From the NCBI GenBank assembly GCA_033961575.1, contig CM066732.1:113648687-113712686 (forward strand): a stretch of 64,000 bases of DNA, read 5' to 3'. Shown here piece after piece: positions 55,495 through 64,000 of this stretch. Position numbers and translations under genes: made by a program. The DNA is from Aselliscus stoliczkanus (Eukaryota; Chordata; Mammalia; Chiroptera; Hipposideridae). The notes under the pieces are model-generated. The model saw nothing but the letters and a program-made list of their open reading frames with translations. It was not told the origin of the DNA and made no database searches. How positions within the stretch are numbered: the stretch's first letter is position 1; each line of letters starts with the position of its first letter.

Positions 55495-56080
55495 GAATGT
55501 TGTACCACATGCATGTATGACGTAACCAAAACGTGACTATAGTAATAGAAATAACTAAGTAGAGACAAATATATTGTTTTATAATCGCAGTTTGGCGGCC
55601 CTGCAAAATCAGCATTGGATCAATAAGTGGCTTCATAAGGCCTAAAAGAAACTGATGTGTAGGACATAAAGTATAATCCAATTTTTAAATGACTCAGAAT
55701 CACCAGTTCTTCAGGCGACATATACTCCCCATCATGAAATATTCCAGAAGCCTTGCTCTGGGTGAGCACGGGAAGGGCTGTGAGAATGTTTCCTAACTCT
55801 ATTTTTTGTAAAGGTAAAGAGATAATTAGAGTTGGCTTCCACCAGGTGATTGCGTTGGTTTGTCTACTAGTTGCGTGCACTCCCACGGGGAGCCCTGGCT
55901 CCCAGCACCACTAGTGTCCTCTAGGGGGCGATGCCAGGAGACACCAGAGCCCGGGTGTTGCTCTGCGTGGGTGGCCAGGGAGAATTGTCCAGCAGAGCTT
56001 TTACAAAGGAAAGAAGAGGAAATACCCTGACAAAGAATCTAGTGCTGAAAGGCCACTTGGAAAACATATTTCTCAAGCCC
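55495..56080. other. Unique interval with a CTCF-like motif
   Basis: No repeat or gene recognised. 55918-55932 ('cctctagggggcgat') fits the CTCF core closely. Confidence 0.35.
55918..55932 (+). promoter_or_regulatory. CTCF-like motif
   Basis: CCTCTAGGGGGCG matches the CCASYAGRKGGCR core except for one T, in unique GC-rich DNA. Motif evidence only. Confidence 0.35.
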
Positions 56081-56279
56081 GTTATTTTCATAAACAAGGA
56101 GACTGAGACCCTGAGTGGTTGTTGATGGTTACACAGACTTTATACACCAAGTCTGGAAACCTGTTTTGGTGCCCTGCAAAGTGCGGAAAGAGCGGCTTTC
56201 CAAGTCTCATAAAGCTGAGTTTGGATTTGCTCTCTCTCCTTCCCATTCTACTCCCGCCTCCACCTGATTTCCCACCGTT

Positions 56280-56460
56280 TACTTAAATGCGTGACTTACG
56301 GCCAGGTCCTTAACTTTCATGAGCTTGTTTTATTATCTACATAATGGGGATAATAACATCTACGTAATGTTGATGAAAGGAAGAAATGATATCATGTATG
56401 TATAAGATTTTGCTTATACTTGGTGCTTTGTAGGTTCTCAATAAGTATTTGTCATGTGAA
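56280..56460 (+). mobile_element. MIR SINE
   Basis: 'ggccaggtccttaactttca', 'attatctacataatggggat' and 'ggttctcaataagtatttgt' read head to tail. Confidence 0.82.
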
Positions 56461-56469
56461 TATGCTTCT

Positions 56470-57205
56470 CTGGCCCTCTAAAAGGCAATGGTACCACTGC
56501 CCAAATAAATCTTTATTGATGACATCATAGGCAGTATCAAAGCCTTACCGGCTTTTTCATATCCGGAAGGCTGACCCTGGGAGGGGAAGAGGAGTTTGGG
56601 GTGGTAGTGCCACTCCTGTTGGGTGAAAAGTTCCTTTGTGAAGCCTGATCAGCCGCAGCTACTGCCCTGCTCTGCTGCCAACATTTAGAGGCCTGCACAT
56701 CTGTCAGCCAAGGTCCTCAGAGCTCGCAGGTCCTGACATTTTTTGCCAGAAAAGTGGGTCCCTAGTGAGGCCAACAGAGTCACATCTCCTTTCACTCAGT
56801 TCCCGCCTCCCCTCCCCCAGAACTCTAACAAAAGACCCAGTTTAGCTGTTTCAAGTAATACTAATCAAAGCTTTTTATGAGAACTGTTGTTTATGCCAGA
56901 TTACACAGTGATCATAGCTTATTATCAAACACATCATAATAATGTGGTGATAAATTGTATTTGATGGCATTATGAAATTCAGGTCATATTTTCTCAGTCT
57001 TCATCCTTTATATTGCACAAAATTAGGTAGTATATTGTAATTCTCACAATTCTTTTTTGGGGAAGAAGCAGGGTAGTGATGGACTAAAATATGCTGTTTT
57101 CATTATAAAAAATGTTGCTATAGTACACAAACTAGAGAAAGTGGAGAAAAGAAAGAAAATCCCCCATAATTTCATCATTTAACTACTGTTTGTTAGTGTT
57201 TTTAG
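56470..57205. other. Unique interval, AT-rich from 56850
   Basis: 56870-57010 is AT-rich, non-repetitive and without a simple-repeat pattern. No gene is seen. 57100-57190 may be an old LINE remnant. Confidence 0.35.
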
Positions 57206-57218
57206 TGGATTTTTAAAT

Positions 57219-57325
57219 TTTTTATTTTTTTTTTAGGTCAGTGTCACTGACCCATATGTGGGACCCGAACTGGGGCCGCTGGCTTCCCAAGCCAGCGCTT
57301 AACCACCTTGCCACTCGTCCAGTCC
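57219..57325 (-). mobile_element. Short bat SINE
   Basis: A T-run precedes 'ggtcagtgtcactgacccat', and the head ends 'ccactcgtccagtcc'. A perfect 11-bp duplication, gatttttaaat, lies at 57208-57218 and 57326-57336. Confidence 0.95.
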
Positions 57326-57419
57326 GATTTTTAAATATTTTTAATGTACTTTTTACAAAGTTATAATCATGGTATTGTTTCTTATTTTTAAAATTTGTCT
57401 TCCTCAGTGCCTAGCAATG

Positions 57420-57520
57420 ATATTCATTCATTTACCAAACATCTAAATGCTTACTATGTGCCTGGCACTGAGGTACAAAGATGAATTAGACAGGGCCCTC
57501 GCTAGGATATTATTCATTCT
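57420..57520 (-). mobile_element. L2 LINE 3' end
   Basis: 'tattcattcatttaccaaac' and 'gcttactatgtgcctggcac' are the reversed L2 terminus, continuing with 'acagggccctcgctagga'. Confidence 0.7.
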
Positions 57521-57529
57521 CCTTTCAAA

Positions 57530-58645
57530 GCCTTTTCAGCTTATTATTGTGTATCTGCTAAATGGTGCTATTCATTGGACGGGGGGAGAACCCTCAAAAG
57601 GAGAGGACACTGATAAATTAAACGCAGGGTTGGAAACTGTGTCTGGTGGAGGCAAGGAACTGCAAAGGGTCTGGTATGGCCAGAGAAATAGGAGGTGCAC
57701 AGTTAGTACTTGCTGAGTGAGTGAATTATTCTAGCATGCAGTGCCAACACTTTGGTTTAGTCTTTAGGGTGCCATAGTGGTTCTCAAATTGCGTGTCTCT
57801 CTGGCTCCTTCCAGGTTTTAAAAATGTTATATATGCAAATGTTATCCCCTTGAAGTCTCTGACAGATTTTTCAAGATCCTATTCCTCCCACTGTCCTTCT
57901 CTAACCTCACTCTCCAGTTAACTGTGAATCTGTCTATGACTTTGAGTTTTCCTCTTCTGGATCACTGCATGGGTCTCTGTATCCTTCTTGGTCTGATTTC
58001 TCCTGATTTAATGAAGTGTTCAATCAAAGACCTTTTGAATGAGTGAATGGATTTCCCCTTGTGAGTTTCATCACTTTTTTTTTGACATCCTCCTTCCTTC
58101 AGCCTTCCCATTGGTCATACCCATGCCAGCTTGGCGTAGTTGTGCTTTTTTTGAACATACGTGAGTCACTGTCAGTTTTCCACTCAATCTGTTCTTTGCC
58201 TTGGGAGAGGTGCCAGGTGCCACCTCGCAGGGATGTCTCGTTGCACACCCATCTTCTTTGGACTTAAAGAGATTAGAGATCTTTTAGGAAAGGAGGAAGA
58301 GAATGCCTACCTACTCAATACTCAAATGAGCTTACTAATCAAGCCAAAACTCTCATGTCTTGGACTTTTCCCAACCCCACCCCAAGATTCTATCAGAGTG
58401 TAAATCTAGACTGTGTGCACAAGTGTCCCTCCCCATGGGAATGAGAAGCTACAAGTCAGGCAATGAGTAAACTGGGGCTACAATCTGACATTAGAACAAG
58501 TAAGGTTCACAGTTTCTAGTCAAATTCAGATATATTATTTTCAACCATGTGGTGACCACACCAAAATGTCTTTATGAGGCTATCATGGAGAAACAGCATC
58601 AAAGCCCTGGACTGGGGATGAGGAGAACTGGGTTCTCCTTCTGGC
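57530..58645. other. Unique interval
   Basis: No confident repeat or gene. Frames at 58043-58267 and 58161-58403 overlap and lack known domains. Confidence 0.4.
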
Positions 58646-58649
58646 CTCT

Positions 58650-58765
58650 TTTTTATTAATTTTAATTTTTACTTATCTTTTTCAGCTTTATTGAGGTAAA
58701 ACTGACAAATAAAAGTATAAAATATTTAAAGTGTACACTGTGGTGATTTGATTCATGAATACATT
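58650..58765 (-). mobile_element. L1 3'UTR fragment
   Basis: 'cagctttattgaggtaaaac' and 'taaagtgtacactgtggtga' are the reversed L1 3'UTR. Confidence 0.75.
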
Positions 58766-58774
58766 GTGAACTGG

Positions 58775-58870
58775 TGTGGCCTCTTTAGGTCTCAGTTTCC
58801 TCATCTGTAAAAGGGTGGATTGGACTAGATGATCACCAAAAGTCTCCAAGTGCCAAGATCCTAGTCTAAG
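58775..58870 (+). mobile_element. MIR SINE core
   Basis: 'ggtctcagtttcctcatctg' and 'taaaagggtggattggacta' are the MIR core and downstream region. Confidence 0.75.
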
Positions 58871-58879
58871 ATCCTATCT

Positions 58880-59800
58880 CCAAGGGGAAGGCTGCCCTAT
58901 GGCATTCAAATTTTCCCACAAACGACTAGTCTGCACAATAGTGTCACCACCACCTCCAATCCCACGTTACTACCCCATCACAGGGACCTAGGTTTTGGAC
59001 AGGCTGATGAGGATGGTGCACAGAAGAAAATAGATCAGCTTATTCAAGGGAGCTCAGCCCTGAGAAAAGCTGATGGCCCTACCCAAATTCTCAGGAAACT
59101 GAAATGTATCAAAACACCCATTTAATAATATGCGCTGAGAGCCAGAGCTGCCAAACAGAGGAGGATATTGCTCTGTTCCCACCCACCCTTCTCCACCTCA
59201 CACTATACCATGTCCCCATCACCCCTTTCCAAGATGGCAGCCCCACGAAGCCTAGGTAAGATCAGAGGCTATCTGGCAAGTGTGCTTCCTTGAGAGGAGG
59301 AACTATTTGGGCCTCTAGAGTCCTGGCTTCCTGGGCCTTGTTCCCCTCACCCCCAGTGCCAGAGACAAACTGGCCAATTCCTTTGAAAATAACCTTTCTC
59401 CATGCTCAAAGCTGCCTTTCCTATTGTCCAATTACTCAGGCTCACATTAAGGGATGGAGATGGCTTTGGGGAGAATCTCTAGTAGGTGCTAACATATCAC
59501 AAAGAAGATTGGTGGAGCTTATTTCCGGGCAGCGTCTGACCTCTTTAGCTGGTACAGGTGCGGCCCACTTCCTCCAGGGCCTGGGGCTGCCAGCTTTGTG
59601 CCATAACCCCTTTCCTCAGAATCCTTTCTGTCTTTGCCAGGCCCACATTGAAAGGGGGTCATCCTATTCTCCAGTATACATATTCTAGTATCCTTCTCCC
59701 CAGATATGCACTCCAGGGGAACCAGGGCAAAAGTAAGAGCTTCAACAGTGTGCATAGGCTGAAGCTGGTGACTCGTGTTTATCAGAAACTTACTTTATAA
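58880..59800. other. Unique interval
   Basis: Contains the 'aagATGgcagcc' sequence followed 22 nt after the ATG by gtaag (59231-59260). The plus frame 59290-59688 has no known domain. No gene is called. Confidence 0.35.
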
Positions 59801-59804
59801 AGGG

Positions 59805-60000
59805 CAAGAGTTACATGTTCCACACACGTTATCTCAATCATGCTCATCACCCAATGGGATAGGCACTATTATAACCCACATTTTATAGGTTTTGGACCTA
59901 AGAGGTTCTGAGAGAGTAGGTCACTAATCCAAGGTCACACAATCATTGAAACGTGGATGGGCACTCAAAGTTTTGTCCATTGCCAAAGCCAAGGCTCTGT
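59805..60000 (-). mobile_element. MIR SINE
   Basis: 'gataggcactattataaccc', 'ccaaggtcacacaatcattg' and 'cgtggatgggcactcaaa' read in reverse MIR order. Confidence 0.82.
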
Positions 60001-60024
60001 CCATCAAGTAACTAACTACACTTG

Positions 60025-60640
60025 AGGACTGAACATTTATTGAGAACCTACTATGTGCAAATCCCTGGGGCCAGTACTATGATACATGTACAGATGAATG
60101 AGGAATGGGTAGGTCTTGCACCCCACGGACACAGTTTCTAACTGGGAGGTGGTCCAGACATGATGAATTCTATTCCAAAGCAGACTGAAGTGTATCTCTA
60201 AGGTATAAGCAGGGGCCTATGAGAATGGGGATGAAGGAAGGAGATCAATTCACACTGTGCGTGAGAGGGAAGGAAGGGAGATGGATGAAAGAAGGGAGGG
60301 AGAAGAGAAAGAGAGAAAATATGAATGAGCGCTGGGAAGAATTTTCCTAGAAGATGGGCTTTGTGCTGTGCCTTAGTAGACAGAACTTCCGCCGGTGGGA
60401 GTAAACTGGGCAAAGGAAGCAGCTTGGGGGAGAAGCCAGGGTGAGAGCACACAGGAAGCCAGGTGAGAGCATGTGGAGGTGTGGAGAGAAGCAAGGCTGG
60501 CAGGATGGTCAAGACCAAATGTAGAGGAGCCTTGATGCCAGGGAAGGATCTTGGCTTGCTTGTAGGAGCAGTGGGGAGCTGCTGAAATCTCCTGAGAGAG
60601 CACAGACAGGAAGAGATGATGCAAGCTTGCAGTGAGAACA
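60025..60640 (-). mobile_element. L2 LINE, long 3' portion
   Basis: Begins with the reversed terminus ('acatttattgagaacctact') and continues upstream through 'aggtgagagcatgtggaggt', 'atgtagaggagccttgatgc' and 'agcagtggggagctgctgaa', over 600 bp in consistent order. The minus-strand frames here are L2 and GA-rich sequence, not genes. Confidence 0.7.
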
Positions 60641-60644
60641 GGTG

Positions 60645-61435
60645 GTGGGGGGTGGGGATGAGGCCTTTCTGTGGTTTCTCTCTTTTTTGGCCAACACTCA
60701 CTGCCAGGCTGACCACTCAGGGAGACATAAAGAGGAGGATTGGTTCTAGCAATGGGAGCTCCCTACCTTAGCACAGGCTGAGCATAAGGCCCTTCAAGGC
60801 CTGTGGGAGGGGTTTAAAGGGCCTGATGGTTTGTGGGAGACATTGAGGGTCCCAGGGTAACAGGAGATGGTGGGCATGGGCAGGGGAGATGGAAAGGAAT
60901 CACATTCTGGGACACGACGAAGAAGGCTTTTCAACCCAGCTAGAGCAAAATAAGGGCCCTCACTACATACACATTCAGGCCTGTTTCTAACTTTGAAAAT
61001 CTTTTTAAAGGAAGCACAGATGAATTTTTCCTCCAAGTATAATAAAAACTCAATGAAACTGAGAACCCAGTTGCCTGGGTATTCAAGCCACTGGAATTGT
61101 TTTTGATTGAATTAGAAGAAACAGAGGTAAATGGTCTCTGTTAATATCAGATGTCAACCGTAAACACACCTATTGATACCACAGGCAGAATCAACAACGT
61201 CAGCGAAGATGACTCAGCCCAGGACCCACTGAACGGGTGTGGGGAAGCAACCCTGCTTCAAAGTTTGTTCCACCTTATCGATGTTCTTAGAAGCCTGAAG
61301 TCCTAAAGAACTCATAGTGTCCTCCTCCAATATATGTAATGCAAAATTTTTAAAAGTAATAGAAACGAAGTGTAAAACTGAAAAATTATGCTTATACTAC
61401 AATTCAACTACATTCTCTGGTTGCAAGATTCTTAA
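60645..61435. other. Unique interval
   Basis: No repeat or gene recognised. Confidence 0.4.
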
Positions 61436-61440
61436 CTTCT

Positions 61441-61628
61441 TTAAAACTGCTCTCTCTCCTTCTCCCTCTCCCTCCCTCCCTCTCCCTCCTCCTCCCCCTC
61501 CCCTCCCTCCCTCTCCTTCCTCCTCCCCTCCCCTCCCTTCCTCTTCCCGTCTCCCTTCCCCTCTCCCCCTCTCCCTCCCCTTCCCCCCTCTCTCTCTCCC
61601 TTTCCCTCTCTCCTTCCCTCTCCCTGCT
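61441..61628 (+). repeat. Long polypyrimidine tract
   Basis: Nearly 190 bp made of C and T only apart from rare interruptions, in CCCTCCCT and CTTCCC units. The opposite strand is homopurine with many GGG runs. Open frames across it (low-complexity Ser/Pro/Leu or Gly/Glu/Arg) are artefacts of composition. Confidence 0.95.
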
Positions 61629-61839
61629 TTTGCTTTACTGATTCTTTAACCAGCACTGCCCTCACTGGCCTGTTACCATATCCAACAGCCCACCATTACC
61701 AAGACATTTCAAGGGGGGCTTGTAAATGTTTGCATTTTTAAAAAGCACCTATTGAAAAGAAGATGCTAACATTTCAAGGCATCAGAGTGGAGGTGGGAAG
61801 AGGCAGGCTTGGGAAGTGGCCTGCCTGGGTATGAGACTC

Positions 61840-61990
61840 TAGTCAAGTTCTTTAGTCTCTGGGGCTCAGTTTCCTCATCTGGGAAAGATAGATACTGGGG
61901 CTCAGTATCCCTCTTGTAAGATTGTCCTGAGGATGAAATGAGTCAATATACAGGTAGAAAGTGTTCAGAAGAGTGCCTGGCACATGGAGA
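61840..61990 (+). mobile_element. MIR SINE
   Basis: 'gctcagtttcctcatctggg', 'tgaggatgaaatgagtcaat' and 'gagtgcctggcacatggag' read core to tail. Confidence 0.82.
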
Positions 61991-61994
61991 GTGT

Positions 61995-62190
61995 TGATAT
62001 CAATGTTCTCACAATTCAGCTTCACAACAATCCAACAGAGTATAATTGTCCCTATTGTAGATAGATACCATGAGGCTCAGAGACGGTAGGCTATTTGTTT
62101 TAGGACGTACAGCTAGGAAGTAGCAGGATTAGCTGGGAGTCAAAGTCAAGTTAGTTTGACTCTCAAGACCCAGCTCTCTCCCTGCTATTG
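61995..62190 (-). mobile_element. MIR SINE
   Basis: 'taccatgaggctcagagacg' and 'gtacagctaggaagtagcag' are the reversed core and head. It lies tail to tail with the preceding MIR. Confidence 0.75.
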
Positions 62191-62439
62191 CAGTGCACAT
62201 TTTCCTGACTGGGGAGTCACAATAAGCTTATTTTTTTCTTTAAATATATCTTATTTTTTGACAATCAGTGGTACCAAACTCAAAAAGAATAAAAGGGTGT
62301 AGAGCAAAAAGTAAATTTCTCTCCCTCTCTTCTTTCATCCAGTGTTCCTCCCTAGAGCCAAAAGCTATTACCAGTTTCTTGTATATCCTTCCATAGTAAG
62401 CTTTACACTGAGCTTCTCGCTGCTTAATACACATTTATT

Positions 62440-62560
62440 TACCAGACTAACATAATTCCCTGAGTGCCTCATATGTGCCAGGCATCCTATGCTGGGGCCA
62501 CTGCTGCCTTTAGAGAGCTCACTGACTTGAGTCTGGAGGTTATTTATGGAGGGACATGCT
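62440..62560 (-). mobile_element. L2 LINE 3' end
   Basis: 'gagtgcctcatatgtgccag' and 'gagctcactgacttgagtct' are reversed L2 terminal blocks. Confidence 0.7.
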
Positions 62561-62569
62561 ATGCTGATG

Positions 62570-63235
62570 GCTGCATTCAGTGTTTTTCCCCTTGAAGCCA
62601 TCTCTTTCTTCAACAGAACCAGCTTGTGCACCCTGAGCATAAGAATGGGCACATGAGGTGCATTACAAATCTATTCTCTGACCTGACTTCATGCTGACGC
62701 TGGCAGGCCTGCTAAGGTGTCAGGAGCTGACCAGAGAACTCTGGAGTGCTGGGAAAAATGTGTCACCTTTCTGAGAAGGGGTTCCTCCTTTGTGAAACTC
62801 CTGACCCTTTCAGTTTTCTAATCACTCTGCCTTAAGCTGTTTTAGGAAGGGTAATTCCATGGAGCCAAGGCTTCTGGCCTCCATTTCCAGTCTGAAAGCA
62901 CCAGCCACTCTACAAGTAATTGAGAAAGGCCAAAAGGGTTCTAAGGCCCTTTCCCTACTTTTCCACTATTGTTCTTTGGATGGTAATAATGTTAAATACC
63001 TTTTTTCCCCTGATGCTACCTACTTATAACCAGGTCAGACACAGAGCTTTCTAGATGATGTAATTATAGAATATGCTTAGAAACTTTGGTGAGATTACAT
63101 AAATGCATAAATTATGAGTGTTGGCAACTCCAGAAAATGGTTCTGATCATAACATGTGAATCTTTGTTCTCTCTTTCCAAACATAAGTGTTTGACTAAGG
63201 GAAACACAACAGATAAGTCACCATTTTAGAAGCAT
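62570..63235. other. Unique interval
   Basis: No repeat or gene recognised. Confidence 0.4.
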
Positions 63236-63239
63236 ATGT

Positions 63240-63385
63240 TATTATTCCCATGCCATAGATGGAGGCTCAGGAGAGGTCAGGCTGCTAGCCTAAGGTCATA
63301 CAGCATGCCAGTGGCAGAAATCAGACCTTAGCTAGATTATATCCAAAGCCCTGATCTTTCTAATGTATCGGGCACCTCTTGGAAG
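63240..63385 (-). mobile_element. MIR SINE
   Basis: 'catagatggaggctcaggag', 'cctaaggtcatacagcatgc' and 'agtggcagaaatcagacctt' are the reversed core and head. Confidence 0.82.
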
Positions 63386-63689
63386 GGTTTGGGACTATGA
63401 AAATCTATGTTCTGGATGTTTGAGAAATCCATTTTCTGGTTAGCTGAATATCCCAGATAGCTGAATTGTCAGGTCAGATTAAGGTTGGAAAAGAAGAGGG
63501 GAAGGCAGAGATGGAAGTTATCTAAGCTTTCAATTGTTTTCCCCATCAAAATTCTATTTCTTAAAGTATATAAGCCTCTCCCTCTCAGTGGGTTGTAAGC
63601 TCCTTAAGGACAGTCTCAATGACGTGGTCATGAATAGGGGCGGGAGTCATATCCACATTCTAATTCTTGCCTCGTGGTTTCTAGGTAGG

Positions 63690-63790
63690 TGTGCACTGCG
63701 GTTTTAATTCGCATTGCTCAGATAACTGATGCTGTTGAACATCTTACAGACATTTAATAATTGTTAGTTCCTTTCTGTATTTTATCTTAC
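63690..63790 (-). mobile_element. L1 ORF2 fragment
   Basis: 'cggttttaattcgcattgct', 'tgatgctgttgaacatctta' and 'ttctgtattttatc' are reversed L1 ORF2 phrases. Confidence 0.65.
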
Positions 63791-64000
63791 CTCTTACCTT
63801 TCTGCATCTTTGCACCCTGATGTCCTCTCCCAGGACTTGGCAAAGTGTGGCCCTGAAAGATGCCAGAGTCCTGGGCACCAGATTTCTCTGCGTTGGCAGT
63901 TCTTGTTACAGAGTCAGCAGCCCTCAAGGTCTGTCTTCTGCCTACCTTGCCAGCCTCCCCTCTTAGTTTTTCATCTCCTTGTACATGACTTTCCAACCAA

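Noticed and set aside
60198..60716. 172-codon minus-strand frame
   Set aside because: It covers L2-derived and GA-rich sequence; the product is low-complexity Leu/Ser/Pro with no recognisable domain.
61317..61649. Proline/serine-rich protein
   Set aside because: Its repetitive part is the polypyrimidine tract read as codons.

Overview
The window looks like nuclear, non-coding DNA of a placental mammal, most likely a bat of the horseshoe, leaf-nosed or false-vampire group (Rhinolophoidea). The mammalian call rests on many L2, MIR, MER5, Tigger and old L1 copies. The bat call rests on about 16 tRNA-derived SINEs of two related forms. One is short: a tRNA-like head followed directly by poly(A). 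The other is long, about 400-475 bp, and ends in a CCCCAATAAA-type tail. Most keep recognisable target-site duplications (TSDs). The long form matches my memory of Rhinolophus and Hipposideros SINEs; I could not search a database, so the family-level call is inference.

I found no protein-coding gene, no tRNA or rRNA gene and no processed pseudogene of a known protein. The open frames are short, and where I recognise them they are translations of SINEs, L1 ORF2 ends or a mariner transposase. The window is therefore either intergenic or inside a very long intron.

Layout. 0-5 kb: L2, old LINE, MIR and unique sequence. 5-10 kb: the densest nest, with seven SINEs or SINE pieces, opposed L1 fragments and a solo LTR inside an older repeat. 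10-16 kb: MIR/L2, a polypurine tract, and an L1 3' end split by an internally deleted mariner. 16-24 kb: long SINE, MIRs, MER5 copies. 24-30 kb: L1 3' ends in both orientations, L2, and a 474-bp composite SINE. 30-33 kb: mostly unique. 33-36 kb: L1 ORF2, L1 3'UTR and L1 ORF1 pieces holding three SINE insertions, one of them a head-only fragment. 36-46 kb: MIR/L2/L1 mix, MER5A, a long (TG)n and a miniature Tigger1. 46-50 kb: sparse. 50-55.5 kb: a solo LTR with a clean 4-bp TSD, a TSD-flanked truncated L1, older L1 and a SINE with an internal deletion. 55.5-64 kb: sparse repeats and a long pyrimidine tract.

The order of nesting gives relative ages: MIR, L2 and MER5 form the substrate; old L1 came next; mariner, LTRs and short SINEs sit inside those. 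I did not find an undescribed functional system. The points most worth checking are the mariner with all three catalytic aspartates, the head-only SINE, the shared-head and shared-body SINE architecture, and the solo LTR.
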